From NCBI GenBank assembly GCA_913060815.1, contig CAJXSZ010000005.1:104787-168786 (forward strand): a stretch of DNA of 64,000 nt, given 5' to 3'. The stretch is from an uncultured Sulfitobacter sp. (lineage in GTDB: Bacteria; Pseudomonadota; Alphaproteobacteria; Rhodobacterales; Rhodobacteraceae). The position numbers were made by a program, and so were the translations under genes. The notes under the pieces are model-generated. The model saw only the letters and a program-made list of their open reading frames with translations, ran no database searches and was not told the origin of the DNA. The first letter of the stretch is position 1. Every line of letters begins with the position of its first letter. Shown here in pieces: positions 17,905-29,265 of this stretch.

Positions 17905-17942
17905 AAAAAGCAGCCACTCCGATCGGAGGCGGCTGCTTTTTT
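17905..17942. terminator. Bidirectional terminator between the secreted protein gene and gyrA
   Basis: An 11-bp stem AAAAAGCAGCC (17905-17915) pairs with GGCTGCTTTTT (17931-17941); the loop itself contains the palindrome CTCCGATCGGAG. A-run and T-run on the two sides make it active for both convergent genes. Confidence 0.88.
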
Positions 17943-17960
17943 GTTTGAACGGCTTAGCTT

Positions 17961-20702
17961 TTATTCCACGTCAGCTTCGTCTTCATCGCCTTGATCCGCG
18001 ATCCAAGCCACAGAAACAACTTCCTCGTTCTTGCCTGTGTTGAACACCTTCACCCCGCCAGCACTACGTGAGCGGAAGGAGATGCCGTCCACAGGCACGC
18101 GGATCGACTGGCCTTTGGAGGTGGCGAGCATGATTTGGTCGTCCATCTCAACAGGGAAGCTGGCCACAATATCGCCGAGCGGCAAACCCTTGGTCCACGC
18201 AGTCACACCTTGGCCGCCGCGCCCGCGCAGGGGATAGTCGTGGCTGGAGGTGAGTTTACCCGCGCCGCCTGCAGTGATCGTAAGGATCAGGTTTTCGGCG
18301 GCTGACATCTCGACGTAGCGCTCATTGGAGAAGTTCGGATCGGCTGGCGCGTCTTCTTCATCGTTCGCATCCTCGTCCGACAGACCCGCCATGGCGCGGC
18401 GCATCTTGAGGTAAGCGGTACGCTCTTCCGAGCTTGCGTCGAAGTGGCGGATGATCGACATGGAGACAACACGATCGTCACCGCCCAGCTTGATCCCGCG
18501 CACACCAACGGAATTGCGGCTGTTGAATACGCGCACATCTGTGGCGCGGAAGCGGATCGCGCGGCCCGAATTGGTGGTCAGCATCACATCGTCATCATGG
18601 CTCGCGATGCGCGCATTGATCAGGGTAGTGCCCTCATGCTCATCCTCGAATTTCATCGCGATCTTGCCGTTGCGCATGACGTTGGTGAAATCAGAGAGCT
18701 TATTGCGGCGCACGGTGCCTGCGGAAGTGGCGAACACCACTTGCAGGTCGTCCCATTCCTTCTCGTCGCGGTCCACGGGCATAATTGCCGCGATGGAGAC
18801 ACCCGCAGGGATTGGAAGGATGTTCACAATCGCCTTGCCCTTGGAGGTGCGGCCCCCTTGAGGCAGGCGCCATGTCTTGAGTTTGTAGACCATGCCATCG
18901 GTGGTGAAGAACAACAGTTGCGTATGCGTATTGGCCACAAAGAGGGTTGTGACGACATCCTCTTCCTTCGTAGCCATGCCGCTGACACCCTTGCCGCCGC
19001 GGCGCTGACTACGGAAATCGGCCAGCGGTGTGCGCTTGATGTAGCCACCGGAGGTAACGGTGACGACCATATCCTCACGTTCGATCAGGTCTTCGTCGTC
19101 CATATCGCCGGACCAGTCGACAATCTCGGTGCGGCGCGGCACGGCGAAGAGCTCGCGCACCTCGGCCAGCTCATCGCGGATGATGGCCATGATGCGGTCG
19201 CGGCTGCCCAGAATTTCGAGGTATTCCTTGATCTTCGCTGCCAGCTCTTCCAGCTCATCCGTGACTTCTTTCACGCCGATCTGGGTGAGGCGCTGCAAAC
19301 GCAGCTCGAGGATCGCACGGGCCTGCGTCTCCGACAGGTTATAGGTGCCATCTTCATTCGCTGTGTGCGTTGGGTCGTCAATAAGCGCAATATATTGCAG
19401 GATGCTTTCCGCAGGCCAGCGGCGCGTCATAAGCTTTTCACGTGCCTCACCTGCATCGGCAGAGGAGCGGATGGTGGCGACGACTTCGTCGATGTTGGTG
19501 ACGGCGACAGCCAGACCACACAGGATGTGGCTGCGCTCGCGCGCCTTGCGCAGCAGATAAGCGGTACGACGCGCGACGACGTCTTCGCGGAAGTCGATGA
19601 AGCAGGTAAGGAAGCGGCGCAGGGTTAGCGTCTCGGGACGGCCACCGTTGAGCGCCAGCATGTTACAACCGAAATAGGTTTGCATCGGCGTAAAGCGGAA
19701 GAGTTGGTTCATCACCACTTCCGCCGTCGCATCGCGCTTGAGCTCGACCACGACGCGCACGCCGTTGCGGTCACTTTCGTCTTGCACGTGAGCAATGCCT
19801 TCAATCTTCTTTTCGCGCGCTTGCTCGGCGATCCGCTCGATCATGGTGGCTTTGTTCACCTGGTAGGGAATTTCGTCGATGACAATGGCCCAACGGTCCT
19901 TGCGGATCTCTTCGATCCGCGTTTTCGAGCGTACGATGACAGAGCCGCGCCCTTCCAGATACGCTTTGCGCGCGCCTGAGCGGCCCAACATGATGCCGCC
20001 TGTGGGGAAATCAGGGCCAGGTACGTATTCAATCAGCTCTTCGGACGTGAGATCGGGATTCTCGATCAGCGCGAGGCAAGCATCCACCACTTCGCCCAAG
20101 TTATGGGGGGGGATGTTGGTGGCCATGCCGACAGCAATACCGCCTGCACCGTTGACCAGCATATTGGGAAAACGTGCGGGCAGTACGGTAGGTTCACGGT
20201 CTTTGCCGTCATAGTTGTCCTGAAAATCAACGGTTTCCTTGTCGATGTCCGTCAGCAGATAGGCCGCAGGCTTGTCCATGCGTACTTCGGTGTATCGCAT
20301 CGCAGCAGCATTATCACCGTCCATGGAGCCAAAGTTGCCCTGTCCGTCAAGCAGCGGCAAAGACATGGAGAAATCCTGCGCCATGCGCACCAGCGCGTCA
20401 TAGATCGCGGAATCCCCATGGGGGTGGTATTTACCCATCACATCGCCCACGCCACGCGCTGACTTACGATAGGGTTTGTCATGCGTATTTCCGCCCTCGT
20501 GCATCGCATAGAGGATGCGGCGGTGCACTGGCTTTAACCCGTCGCGCAGATCGGGGATGGCGCGACTGACAATAACGCTCATCGCATAGTCGAGATAGCT
20601 GGTGCGCATCTCGCTTTCGATGGTGACAGAGGGGCCCTCGAATAGAGGGCGCGTGTCGCGGTTTTCGTCTTCGTTATCAGGGGTTTCTGGCGTGTCGGTC
20701 AA
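17961..20702 (-). CDS. gyrA: DNA gyrase subunit A
   Basis: A 913-residue type II topoisomerase subunit that introduces negative supercoils with GyrB. The catalytic Tyr is at 137 in AAMRYTEV. The quinolone region reads [10 protein letters not shown] (93-102) with Ser98 and Asp102 at the positions equivalent to E. coli Ser83 and Asp87, i.e. the unmutated state. The GyrA box QRRGGKG occurs in the C-terminal beta-pinwheel ([17 protein letters not shown]). An acidic insertion ([14 protein letters not shown]) precedes the last blades, and the C-terminus is acidic ([11 protein letters not shown]). Confidence 0.97.
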   Translation of the reverse strand: MTDTPETPDNEDENRDTRPLFEGPSVTIESEMRTSYLDYAMSVIVSRAIPDLRDGLKPVHRRILYAMHEGGNTHDKPYRKSARGVGDVMGKYHPHGDSAIYDALVRMAQDFSMSLPLLDGQGNFGSMDGDNAAAMRYTEVRMDKPAAYLLTDIDKETVDFQDNYDGKDREPTVLPARFPNMLVNGAGGIAVGMATNIPPHNLGEVVDACLALIENPDLTSEELIEYVPGPDFPTGGIMLGRSGARKAYLEGRGSVIVRSKTRIEEIRKDRWAIVIDEIPYQVNKATMIERIAEQAREKKIEGIAHVQDESDRNGVRVVVELKRDATAEVVMNQLFRFTPMQTYFGCNMLALNGGRPETLTLRRFLTCFIDFREDVVARRTAYLLRKARERSHILCGLAVAVTNIDEVVATIRSSADAGEAREKLMTRRWPAESILQYIALIDDPTHTANEDGTYNLSETQARAILELRLQRLTQIGVKEVTDELEELAAKIKEYLEILGSRDRIMAIIRDELAEVRELFAVPRRTEIVDWSGDMDDEDLIEREDMVVTVTSGGYIKRTPLADFRSQRRGGKGVSGMATKEEDVVTTLFVANTHTQLLFFTTDGMVYKLKTWRLPQGGRTSKGKAIVNILPIPAGVSIAAIMPVDRDEKEWDDLQVVFATSAGTVRRNKLSDFTNVMRNGKIAMKFEDEHEGTTLINARIASHDDDVMLTTNSGRAIRFRATDVRVFNSRNSVGVRGIKLGGDDRVVSMSIIRHFDASSEERTAYLKMRRAMAGLSDEDANDEEDAPADPNFSNERYVEMSAAENLILTITAGGAGKLTSSHDYPLRGRGGQGVTAWTKGLPLGDIVASFPVEMDDQIMLATSKGQSIRVPVDGISFRSRSAGGVKVFNTGKNEEVVSVAWIADQGDEDEADVE

Positions 20703-20916
20703 TGTCTGTCCCAGCTTGGCTGATGTGCGCTATATCTTGCGTCATAGTATAGCGCGAAGCCCAGATAAGGTGCAATCCCAATGCTGCGCAAAAGCGGCGA
20801 TCTCGGGGCCGCTTCGCTTCGCCAGTATTGGCGCTGCCGCAACTCTGACGCCACGTTACGTTTCAGACATGAAAAAGGGCGCTTAAGGTCGACCAAACAG
20901 TTCTGGGAGATCACCG

Positions 20917-21981
20917 ATGCAACGCTTGCTCACAAACCATAAAAATATCACGGCAACACGGCTTGAGGATGTGGCCGCTGTCGCATTGGGGGCAGGGCAA
21001 GCACGCCTGAAGCTTGAGAGCTTTGCGCTAACAGCAAATAACGTCACCTACGCCGCATCAGGCTTTGCCATCGGGTATTGGAAGTTCTTTCCTACGGATG
21101 TCGAAGGCGAGGGTTTGGTCCCTGTCTGGGGCACCGCCGAAGTTGTCGAAAGCGCCAGTGACGCGCTCGCTGTTGGGACACGGCTCTATGGCTTCTACCC
21201 GCTGGCGCAGGAATTGGTGATCGAGCCTGAGGCGGACGGTCACGGTGGTTTCGTTGACGCCGCTGCACACCGTGCCGATCTGCCAGCAGTCTACAACCGT
21301 TATACGCCTGTGCGCGCAGGTGACGCTACCCAAGACCACATGCGCGCGCTGCTGCAACCTTTGCTGGCCACGTCCTACCTGCTGTTTGACTGGCTGATGG
21401 ACAACGGATGCTTTGGCGCCTCAAACATCATCATCGGCAGTGCCTCATCCAAAACGGGGTTAGGTCTGTGCAAGTATCTCGCCGAGCCGGAGAAGCGGGC
21501 GCACAAGATTATCGGTATGACATCGCAGCGCAACAAGACCTTCGTCGAACAGCTCGGCGCCTGTGATCAAGTGCTGACCTATGACCAGATCGCCGACCTG
21601 CCGCAGGTGGCGTCAGTCTATGTCGATATGTCGGGCAATGCCGAGGTAAAGTGCGAGGTTCACAGCACTCTCGGGGCGCATCTCAAACACTCCTCCGCTG
21701 TGGGGATAAGCCACTGGGACCAATTCAATCCGCAAAGCGACGTTGAAGGCGTGAAGCCGCAATTCTTCTTTGCCCCCGCCCAAATCGCCAAGCGCCGTGA
21801 GGAGTGGGGGCCAGGCGTCCTGGAAAAACAGATTACGGAAAGCTGGAAACGACTGGCGCAGGATGCGTCAAGCTGGTTGGAAGTGCAGGTGCACGAGGGG
21901 ATCGAGCAGGCGCAGGGTGTCTATGCCTCTTTGGCGGACGGCAGCGCCAATCCCCGCCACGGCCATATCATTCAGCTTTAG
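20917..21981 (+). CDS. DUF2855 family protein
   Basis: A 354-residue protein recognisable as DUF2855 by AANNVTYAASGFAIGYWKFFP near the N-terminus, GASNIIIGSASSKTGLGL mid-protein (a Rossmann-like glycine-rich turn) and SVYVDMSGNAEV. The fold looks like a medium-chain dehydrogenase/reductase without zinc ligands, but no activity is established. Convergent with the radical SAM gene; stop codons overlap by 4 bases. Confidence 0.85.
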   Translation: MQRLLTNHKNITATRLEDVAAVALGAGQARLKLESFALTANNVTYAASGFAIGYWKFFPTDVEGEGLVPVWGTAEVVESASDALAVGTRLYGFYPLAQELVIEPEADGHGGFVDAAAHRADLPAVYNRYTPVRAGDATQDHMRALLQPLLATSYLLFDWLMDNGCFGASNIIIGSASSKTGLGLCKYLAEPEKRAHKIIGMTSQRNKTFVEQLGACDQVLTYDQIADLPQVASVYVDMSGNAEVKCEVHSTLGAHLKHSSAVGISHWDQFNPQSDVEGVKPQFFFAPAQIAKRREEWGPGVLEKQITESWKRLAQDASSWLEVQVHEGIEQAQGVYASLADGSANPRHGHIIQL

Positions 21982-22925
21982 GCGGAGCAGCTGGCCCCAC
22001 CCAAGACGCAGAATTTTGCACAATGTGGATGGTTGAGGGCGACATCGCGCTCGGCCTCCTCCAGCGTCTCGCCCAGTTCGAACTCGGGCGAGTAGGGCAG
22101 CAGGGTGCAGGCAAGCACGGCCAGCTTTTCAGAACCGCGCCGTTTGACCACCATCCGTGACGAGGCGCACATGACCGCATCGGGGGATTTGTCGAGAATA
22201 CCCCAGCAGGCTGTGGTGATTTCAGGCACTTCGACGCTCTCGTCCATTTCAGGAAAAAGAACAGTCATCGCAGGATCATAGGCATCTATCTTAAAGTCAT
22301 GCTTGGCATAAAACGCCGCATATCCTGCGCGGCTGTCGGCATCTGTATCCTCGAACACCGACCGTCCAGCTACAGCCATTGTAAATCCGTTGTCACGCAG
22401 CCAGCGCATGCCGTCCAAAGTCTTGGCAAGGGCGCCTGCGCCGCGCTCTGCATCATGCAGATCCTCGCGATAGTGATCCACCGAGATGCGCAGCGTTAGC
22501 TTGCCAGGATAGGCAGCCTGCAAGCGCAGCAGGCCTTCACGCATCTTTTTGCGCATCATCGGCAGCATCGCATTGGTCAGGATAAGCACGTCATAGCCAC
22601 GTTCCAGCGAGGCTTCGGCAATCTCGATCATCTGCGGGTTCATAAATGGTTCACCACCCGTGAACGCAATTTCTCGAACGCCCCAATTGCGCGCTTCAAG
22701 CTGGTCAAGATAGCCGCGCACCTCTTCGGCGGTGATGTAGACCAGCGCATCATTGGTCGGGCTTGAGAGAATATAGCAGTTCACGCATTCGATATTGCAC
22801 AGCGTGCCTGTGTTGAACCAAAGCGTCTGCGGGTCATTTAGCGCAACCGTAGCGCGGGCTTCACCATCGGCGGTGAGGGCGCTGTCGACAAATTTCCCGT
22901 GGTTTGCCAAAGGGGTATCTTTCAC
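21978..22925 (-). CDS. Radical SAM protein
   Basis: A 315-residue radical SAM enzyme. The cluster motif CNIECVNC (CxxxCxxC) is at about residues 43-50, followed by AFTGGEPFMNPQM (GGEP, SAM amino group) and ILTNAMLPMM. The C-terminal part has additional cysteines (ACTLLPY, then HCAKFCVLGGASC), arranged like a SPASM/twitch auxiliary cluster. The substrate is unknown. It is a single gene with no maturase or peptide precursor visible next to it, so a RiPP role is not supported. Confidence 0.85.
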   Translation of the reverse strand: MKDTPLANHGKFVDSALTADGEARATVALNDPQTLWFNTGTLCNIECVNCYILSSPTNDALVYITAEEVRGYLDQLEARNWGVREIAFTGGEPFMNPQMIEIAEASLERGYDVLILTNAMLPMMRKKMREGLLRLQAAYPGKLTLRISVDHYREDLHDAERGAGALAKTLDGMRWLRDNGFTMAVAGRSVFEDTDADSRAGYAAFYAKHDFKIDAYDPAMTVLFPEMDESVEVPEITTACWGILDKSPDAVMCASSRMVVKRRGSEKLAVLACTLLPYSPEFELGETLEEAERDVALNHPHCAKFCVLGGASCSA

Positions 22926-23140
22926 GTGCGCGCCTCTCAGTGTCTTAACTCGGATTGATAAATGGGCCAGCGCGGCGTGAAAGGCAAGAAAAGAGCATCA
23001 ATAAGTATGCACAGTATCGTGAGCACAAATATTTATTGCTTGTTTGCGCTAACATTGGCTATGACTGCGGCAAAGCATGTTCCCCGCTGGCAAGTGGACG
23101 ACGACCAGAATAGCATCGCGCCAAAGAAAGAGGCATTACC

Positions 23141-24607
23141 ATGGTTTCACGCGTCATACCTGTTGATCAGTTCGATCTGGTGATCTTTGGCGGCACGGGC
23201 GATCTGGCTCGCCGCAAGATTTTGCCCGGCTTGTTTCGCCGCTTTTGCGCGGGGCAAATGCTGCCCGAGGCGCGGATCATTGGTGCCGCACGCAGCGACT
23301 TGGATACGCATGGCTACCGCGAGATGATCCGGGAGGCGATTGCCGAATTCGGCGAGCTTAGTGCGATCGATCCCGAGCAGGTTGATCAGTTTCTTCAACT
23401 GCTAAGCTTTGTCAAAGTTGATGCCTTGGGCGATGAAGGCTGGGCAGAGCTTCAATCCTTGATGGGGGGAACAGGTCGCATTGAAGCCTATTATTTCTCT
23501 GTCGGGCCATCCTTGTTCGGGGACATTGCCGAGCGGTTGCAGAAGTGGGGTATGGCTGACGCGGATGCGCGCATTGTGGTCGAAAAACCCTTTGGCCGCG
23601 ATCTTGAGACCGCGCGTGCGCTCAACCAGACACTGGCCACCTATTTCAACGAAGACCAGATTTACCGGATCGATCACTATCTGGGAAAAGAGACGGTTCA
23701 GAACCTCATGGCTGTCCGCTTTGGCAATATGCTGTTCGAGCCTTTGTGGAACAGCCAGTATGTCGACCATATCCAGATTACAGTCGCCGAGACTGTAGGC
23801 GTTGGGGGCAGGGGCGAGTATTACGATAAATCAGGTGCGATGCGCGACATGGTGCAGAACCACCTGATGCAGCTTTTGTGTTTGATCGCAATGGAGCCTC
23901 CATCGCAATTCTCTCCCGATGCGGTGCGCGATGAAAAGCTCAAGGTAATCCGTGCGCTTGATCCTGTGTTGCCGCATCATATTGTACGCGGCCAATATCA
24001 GGCAGAGCCATGCAACGAGCCCGAGAATCCCGGCTACCGCACCGAGGTCGGCAATCCGCGGTCACGCACGGAATCCTTCGTCGCCCTGCGTGTCGAGATC
24101 AGCAACTGGCGGTGGGCAGGCACGCCATTCTATCTGCGGACGGGCAAGCGGATGTCAGAGCGGGCCTCCGAAATAAGGGTGGTTTTCAAAGACACTCCGC
24201 ACAGCATTTTCGGCGAAGAAGCGGGCCGTCACCGCAATGTGCTGTCCATCAGATTGCAACCCAATGAAGGCATCACCCTCGGCGTGACGATCAAAGAGCC
24301 GGGTCCGGGCGGCATGCGTCTGATCGACGTGCCGCTGGACATGAGTTTCGCCGAAACTCTGGACCCCGACGATATCGAGCATGTGGACGCCTATGAGCGG
24401 CTGATCATGGATGTGATCCGCGGCAACCAGACCTTGTTCATGCGCGGCGACGAAGTCGAGGCGGCATGGCGTTGGACCGATCCGATTATCGAGGGATGGC
24501 AGGCGCGAAATGACGTTCCCAAACCGTACGAGACGGGCAGTGACGGGCCGACCGATGCGAATGAGTTGTTGCGCCGTGAGGGGCGCTCTTGGCGGAAAGA
24601 AACATAA
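23141..24607 (+). CDS. zwf: Glucose-6-phosphate 1-dehydrogenase
   Basis: A 488-residue enzyme making 6-phosphogluconolactone and NADPH. FGGTGDLARRKILP (about 14-27) is the NADP-binding motif and RIDHYLGKE contains the catalytic histidine. It opens the zwf-pgl-pgi cluster (stop and next start share the A of TAATG). The cluster feeds glucose into the Entner-Doudoroff or pentose phosphate pathways. ATG at 23141 follows a purine-rich AAAGAAAGAGG site. Confidence 0.96.
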   Translation: MVSRVIPVDQFDLVIFGGTGDLARRKILPGLFRRFCAGQMLPEARIIGAARSDLDTHGYREMIREAIAEFGELSAIDPEQVDQFLQLLSFVKVDALGDEGWAELQSLMGGTGRIEAYYFSVGPSLFGDIAERLQKWGMADADARIVVEKPFGRDLETARALNQTLATYFNEDQIYRIDHYLGKETVQNLMAVRFGNMLFEPLWNSQYVDHIQITVAETVGVGGRGEYYDKSGAMRDMVQNHLMQLLCLIAMEPPSQFSPDAVRDEKLKVIRALDPVLPHHIVRGQYQAEPCNEPENPGYRTEVGNPRSRTESFVALRVEISNWRWAGTPFYLRTGKRMSERASEIRVVFKDTPHSIFGEEAGRHRNVLSIRLQPNEGITLGVTIKEPGPGGMRLIDVPLDMSFAETLDPDDIEHVDAYERLIMDVIRGNQTLFMRGDEVEAAWRWTDPIIEGWQARNDVPKPYETGSDGPTDANELLRREGRSWRKET

Positions 24608-25281
24608 TGAAGCTGATTGAGTACTCAGACAAAGATACCTTGATGGTTGAGCTCGCGCAGGTGCTCGAAGCCTCTCTTGCCCGCGCGCTGGCCGAAAAGG
24701 AAACCGTCACATTCGCCGTGCCGGGGGGGACAACACCTGGTCCTCTGTTCGATGCGCTCAGCGCTGCGCCCTTGGCATGGGAGCGCGTGCATGTGATCCT
24801 GACGGATGAGCGTTGGGTGCCCCAAGATGACGCGCAATCCAACGCGGCTTTGATCAAGAAGCGCCTGTTGACAGGGGCTGCCGCTGCCGCACAATTTACG
24901 CCCTATTATAGCGCAACGTCAGAAATTGCGCAGGCCGCCACGGCCTTATCCGTCGAGTTGGAGCCGTTGCTTCCGATTGACGTGCTTTTGTTGGGAATGG
25001 GCGCAGATATGCACACGGCCTCCCTTTTTCCGGGTGCCGCTGGGCTTGATGCCGCTCTGTCGCAAGATGCGCCGATGTTTCTTCCCGTCTCTGTACCAGG
25101 GCATACGGTGCAGCGCTTTTCACTCACTTCACCCGCGTTGAGTAGCGCGCGTGATACCCATGTGCTCATCACGGGACCACAAAAGCGCAAAGCGCTCGAG
25201 CAGGCCGGAACTCTCCCGCCAGAGCAGGCCCCGATCGGTCTGATGCTGGACACTGCAACAATTCACTGGAGCGCGGAATGA
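24607..25281 (+). CDS. pgl: 6-phosphogluconolactonase
   Basis: A 224-residue DevB-type lactonase. [14 protein letters not shown] is the substrate phosphate loop, [11 protein letters not shown] and [14 protein letters not shown] complete the signature of the NagB/Pgl fold. It hydrolyses the lactone produced by Zwf. Overlaps zwf by one base and pgi by 4 bases, so the three are translationally coupled. Confidence 0.95.
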   Translation: MKLIEYSDKDTLMVELAQVLEASLARALAEKETVTFAVPGGTTPGPLFDALSAAPLAWERVHVILTDERWVPQDDAQSNAALIKKRLLTGAAAAAQFTPYYSATSEIAQAATALSVELEPLLPIDVLLLGMGADMHTASLFPGAAGLDAALSQDAPMFLPVSVPGHTVQRFSLTSPALSSARDTHVLITGPQKRKALEQAGTLPPEQAPIGLMLDTATIHWSAE

Positions 25282-26867
25282 CACTTTGGAATGATCTCGG
25301 CCGTCAGTATGAAGCCACCCGCGCGCGTGCGATTGTTGACCTAATCGCGGACCCAGCGCGGCTTGATGATTTCACCGTTCAGACGAGCGACCTCTATTTC
25401 GATTTTTCCAAAACCAACATTGACCGCGACACTCTGGGCCTTTTGCTGTCGCTGGCGCGCGAAAAGGGTGTTGAAACGCGACGCGACGAGATGTTTGCAG
25501 GCGCGAAGATCAACACCACCGAAGATCGCGCCGTACTGCACACCGCGTTGCGCAATCTGGATGGGGCGAGCATCGAGGTAGATGGTGCCGATGTGATGCC
25601 CGCCGTGCATGAAACACTCCGTGCCATGCGCGCCTTTGCCGACAAGGTACGCAGTGGTTCAATCACCGATGTGATTAATATCGGGATCGGCGGCTCTGAC
25701 CTTGGCCCGCGCATGGCGGTTGCTGCACTTGCCCCTTATCACGACGGACCTCGGGTTCACTTCGTGTCCAATGTGGATGGTGCGCATATCAGCGACACAC
25801 TGCGCGGTCTGGATGCAAAAACAACTCTGGTGATTGTCGCGTCGAAAACATTCACCACAATCGAGACACTGACCAATGCGCGCACAGCGCGGGCTTGGAT
25901 GGTGGATCACGGCGGCGATCCTTCCACGCAATTTGCAGCGCTCAGCACGGCCCAAGAAAAGACTGACGCCTTCGGCATTGCCCCCGAACAGGTGTTCGGT
26001 TTCGAGGATTGGGTCGGGGGGCGCTACTCCGTCTGGGGGCCAGTGGGGCTGTCGCTGATGATCGCAATCGGTCCAAAGGCTTTCGATGCGTTCCTGCGCG
26101 GCGGACAGGCGATGGACACCCATTTTTGCGCAGCCGAGCTACACGAAAACCTTCCCGTTTTGCTTGCGCTTACGGGCATTTGGCACAATCAGGTATGCGC
26201 TCATGCTACCCGTGCCGTTCTCCCTTATGACGAGCGGTTGGGATTGCTGCCCAGCTACCTCCAGCAGCTGGAGATGGAATCAAACGGGAAGGGTGTCCGC
26301 CTTGATGGCAGCGCGGCAGAGCAGCCGACCGGACCTGTCGTCTGGGGCGCTGCGGGTACCAATGGCCAGCACGCATTCTATCAGTTGATCCATCAGGGTA
26401 CGCGGGTGATACCTTGCGAATTTCTGCTTGCAGCTCAAGGGCATGAGCCCGATCTGGCCCATCATCACGATCTGCTGATCGCAAATTGTCTGGCCCAGTC
26501 ACAGGCGCTGATGACAGGCCGCACACTGGATGAGGCCCGCGCCATTGCAGCAAAAGCTGGCTTCACAGGCGACGAGCTTGAGCGCCAAGCAGCTCACCGC
26601 GTTTTTGAAGGCAACCGTCCGTCTACAACATTGCTCTACCCACAACTTGATCCCTTCACACTCGGCCAGATCATCGCGCTCTATGAGCATCGCGTGTTTG
26701 TGGAAGGGGTGATCCTTGGCATCAACTCCTTCGATCAATGGGGCGTCGAACTGGGCAAGGAGTTGGCCACAGCGCTTCAACCCGTTGTCGAGGGCACGCA
26801 AAGCAGCGAGAGCGAGGATGCGTCAACCGCAGCACTGGTTGATTTCATCCACCGCCAACGCGACTGA
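25278..26867 (+). CDS. pgi: Glucose-6-phosphate isomerase
   Basis: A 529-residue isomerase linking fructose- and glucose-6-phosphate. [13 protein letters not shown] (phosphate binding), the [13 protein letters not shown] loop, the [11 protein letters not shown] stretch and [13 protein letters not shown] (PGI signature 2 with catalytic Lys) are all present. Third gene of the zwf-pgl-pgi cluster; 9 bases separate it from the convergent antiporter gene. Confidence 0.96.
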   Translation: MTLWNDLGRQYEATRARAIVDLIADPARLDDFTVQTSDLYFDFSKTNIDRDTLGLLLSLAREKGVETRRDEMFAGAKINTTEDRAVLHTALRNLDGASIEVDGADVMPAVHETLRAMRAFADKVRSGSITDVINIGIGGSDLGPRMAVAALAPYHDGPRVHFVSNVDGAHISDTLRGLDAKTTLVIVASKTFTTIETLTNARTARAWMVDHGGDPSTQFAALSTAQEKTDAFGIAPEQVFGFEDWVGGRYSVWGPVGLSLMIAIGPKAFDAFLRGGQAMDTHFCAAELHENLPVLLALTGIWHNQVCAHATRAVLPYDERLGLLPSYLQQLEMESNGKGVRLDGSAAEQPTGPVVWGAAGTNGQHAFYQLIHQGTRVIPCEFLLAAQGHEPDLAHHHDLLIANCLAQSQALMTGRTLDEARAIAAKAGFTGDELERQAAHRVFEGNRPSTTLLYPQLDPFTLGQIIALYEHRVFVEGVILGINSFDQWGVELGKELATALQPVVEGTQSSESEDASTAALVDFIHRQRD

Positions 26868-26876
26868 GCAAAGCGT

Positions 26877-28133
26877 TCACATCATATCAGGCGCGCGGCC
26901 CACACGGTTTGCAAGCTTACCCACGCTCAGGCCCTGTACGATGATCGAAAAGACAACCACCACATAGGTGCAGGTCAGGATCAGCGGCTTCCATTCCCCT
27001 TCAGGGAGCGAAAGTGCCAGTGCGACGGATATGCCGCCCTTGAGCCCGCCCCACGTCATGATAGGCACAACACCTGCATTGAAGCTGCGGAAGGGGCGTA
27101 GCAGACTGATAGGAACGGCGACAGCGACAAACCGCGCCAGAAGTGCCAGTCCGATTGCGGCCACAGCTGTCAGCAAGACATCATCATCGAATGCGATGGC
27201 AAAGACCTCGAACCCGATAAGCAGGAAGAGCACCGCATTCAGAATTTCGTCAATCAGCTCCCAAAAACCGGCGACGTAAGATCGCGTTTGCTCTGACATC
27301 CCTTCTGACGTTCCAACATCCCCGATGAGCAGCCCCGCGCAGACCGCCATGATCGGCGCGGAGACGTGCAGGAACACAGCCAACTCATAGCCGCCAAAAG
27401 CTAGTCCCAGCGTGAGCAACACCTCAAGCGGATAATCGTCGATGCGGCGCATGACCCGAAATGTGAGCCAACCCAGCACCAGCCCAAGCACGGCACCGCC
27501 CAAAGCCTCTTGGAAGAACAGGATAACGGCCCCTGTGAGCGGATCGGTCGCAGGGCCGTGATCATTCATGGACGGGAAGGCAAGGCCGACCAGGACCAGA
27601 AACACGACATAGCCAACGCCATCGTTAAACAGGCTCTCACCTGCGATCTTCGTCTCGAGCGCGCGAGGCAGCTCGGCCTCGCGGAGCACGCCCATCACGG
27701 CGACCGGATCAGTGGGAGAAATGAGTGCCCCGAACACCAGTGCCACCAGCAAAGGCATACCCGTAAGCCACGAAAACCCGATGCCCACGATCATCGTAGA
27801 GAGCGCGATGCCTAACGTCGCCATCAGAAACACAACGCGCCACTGCGCGCGCAGGTCCGAAATCTTGACATGCAGCGCGCCGGCAAACAGCAAGAGGCCC
27901 AGCATGCCTTCTAAAAGGGCTTGGGAAAAATCAATGCCAGTGACGATCCCGCGGACTTGTTCAGCGATCCGCAACGCGGGCATCAGCGTATCCAGGCCCA
28001 ACAGCACAAATGACGCCAGTAGCGAGACGATCAGAATGCCGATCGCAGACGGCAGGCGCAAAAACAGGTGGTTGATCACCCCAAACACCCCCGCAAGGAC
28101 AATGAGGAGAGAAGTGATTTGTAGAAAACTCAT
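26877..28133 (-). CDS. Na+/H+ antiporter of the CPA1 family
   Basis: A 418-residue membrane protein with about 12 hydrophobic segments. FGALISPTDPVAVMG and the AGESLFNDGVGYVVFLVL motif (Asn-Asp ion-binding pair) mark the NhaP/CPA1 group that exchanges Na+ or K+ for H+. GGAG stands 8 bases before the ATG. There is no C-terminal cytosolic regulatory domain. Confidence 0.9.
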   Translation of the reverse strand: MSFLQITSLLIVLAGVFGVINHLFLRLPSAIGILIVSLLASFVLLGLDTLMPALRIAEQVRGIVTGIDFSQALLEGMLGLLLFAGALHVKISDLRAQWRVVFLMATLGIALSTMIVGIGFSWLTGMPLLVALVFGALISPTDPVAVMGVLREAELPRALETKIAGESLFNDGVGYVVFLVLVGLAFPSMNDHGPATDPLTGAVILFFQEALGGAVLGLVLGWLTFRVMRRIDDYPLEVLLTLGLAFGGYELAVFLHVSAPIMAVCAGLLIGDVGTSEGMSEQTRSYVAGFWELIDEILNAVLFLLIGFEVFAIAFDDDVLLTAVAAIGLALLARFVAVAVPISLLRPFRSFNAGVVPIMTWGGLKGGISVALALSLPEGEWKPLILTCTYVVVVFSIIVQGLSVGKLANRVGRAPDMM

Positions 28134-28309
28134 GCAAGACGCTCCGCTGCTGTTGCGTCTTGCGTTGCACGGCAGGCCCTTGATGGCAATGGTCCGCTAT
28201 CAATCCTGACATGTCCAACGGTTCAGAGCTGCTGAAGCGGTCTTGGCCAAATGGCCCGTCGGATTGATTGCGAGGTCGCGCCATTAGGCTGTAACCAGAT
28301 CAGGAGCGC

Positions 28310-28383
28310 TGGAGCGGGTAACGAGAATCGAACTCGTAACTAAAGCTTGGGAAGCTGCCGTGATACCTTTTCACCATACCCGC
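28310..28383 (-). tRNA. tRNA-Gly(CCC)
   Basis: On the minus strand a 74-base cloverleaf begins GCGGGTATGG and ends CCCGCTCCA, so the acceptor stem is GCGGGT/ACCCGC and CCA is encoded. The anticodon loop reads TTCCCAA, giving anticodon CCC (glycine). The T arm is ACGAGTTCGATTCTCGT. The anticodon stem has weak pairs at its outer end (GCAGC against GCTTT), less stable than usual. Confidence 0.92.
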
Positions 28384-28422
28384 GCGCCAGTGGCGTTTAG
28401 CTAAGCCGCAAGAGCCTGTGCG

Positions 28423-29265
28423 TCAAGTTGATTTGCGCGCTGTAGCATAGTTGATCTGTGCGGGGATCGCGATGCCCACCTCGGTCTGATAGGTGCCAAG
28501 CGCGTCTGTGAGTGCCTCCATCAGCAAGGCCTGTGCCGCCGCGTCCGCCTCGTGATAAAGCAGCGCGCTATGGGCAGGTCCGATCTGGCACATGATGCGG
28601 GCAAGTGCCTCAGCGCCGTCTGCACAGACTAATTGCTCAGTCACAACATCCACAGTCGGCAAAAGGCCAGCAGCGCTCAGAACAGCCTCGATACGGTCTG
28701 GCGCGCGGAACGCGAACGGACCGGGGGCGTCAGGGTCTGACTTAGGGATAGGACCCAAAATCTGGCGGGCAATCTGGGCGGGCAGGGTGAAGAACGGGTT
28801 CTCGCCAATCGCGCCCCATGCAGAGAAACTGATGATGCCGTCATCGCGCAGCGCCGCTGCCATATTCTTGAACGCCTTCACGCTGTCCTCAAAGAACATC
28901 ACACCAAAGCGCGAAACGACTGCATCGGCAGTTTGCGGCACAAGCGGGTAGCTCTGTGCGTCGGCTTCAAGAAACCCGATGTTTGTGCGGCCCATGGCGC
29001 GGTTTTGGGCATCGTCCAGAAGCGTGCGGGATATATCTACACCTGTGACATGGCCGCTCTCGCCAATCTGCTCGGCAATGGCGAGCGTGCTACTGCCCGC
29101 GCCGCACCCGATGTCGAGGACGGAATGGCCTGCATCAAGATCGGCGCGTTTCAGCGTTTTGCCCAAGATCCCTGACAACAATGCATCCATGCCTGAGCGC
29201 TGTTCAACCCAGATGGGCCCTGCATCATCTGTCCAGAAATCACGCTGCTCGCTGTTGTCGCTCAC
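28423..29265 (-). CDS. Class I SAM-dependent methyltransferase
   Basis: A 280-residue Methyltransferase_11/25-type enzyme. Motif I VLDIGCGAGSSTLAIAEQIG is near 50-69, motif post-I VTGVDIS follows, and DAVVSRFGVMFFED gives motif II. It starts with GTG overlapping the stop of the ferredoxin-ASKHA gene (GTGA). Coupled to a corrinoid-activase-like gene, so it may belong to the same one-carbon or methyl-transfer function; the acceptor is unknown. Confidence 0.8.
   Translation of the reverse strand: MSDNSEQRDFWTDDAGPIWVEQRSGMDALLSGILGKTLKRADLDAGHSVLDIGCGAGSSTLAIAEQIGESGHVTGVDISRTLLDDAQNRAMGRTNIGFLEADAQSYPLVPQTADAVVSRFGVMFFEDSVKAFKNMAAALRDDGIISFSAWGAIGENPFFTLPAQIARQILGPIPKSDPDAPGPFAFRAPDRIEAVLSAAGLLPTVDVVTEQLVCADGAEALARIMCQIGPAHSALLYHEADAAAQALLMEALTDALGTYQTEVGIAIPAQINYATARKST

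Noticed and set aside
18444..19628. Open frame of 394 codons antisense to gyrA
   Set aside because: gyrA is certain on the opposite strand; the antisense product is His/Asp-rich noise.
18950..20702. Quinolone-resistance change in gyrA
   Set aside because: The positions equivalent to Ser83 and Asp87 of E. coli are Ser98 and Asp102, i.e. unchanged.
20699..20914. Short minus-strand frame upstream of gyrA (71 codons) whose stop overlaps the gyrA start
   Set aside because: Overlap looks like coupling, but the sequence is Arg/Leu-rich without domain features and covers the probable gyrA promoter.
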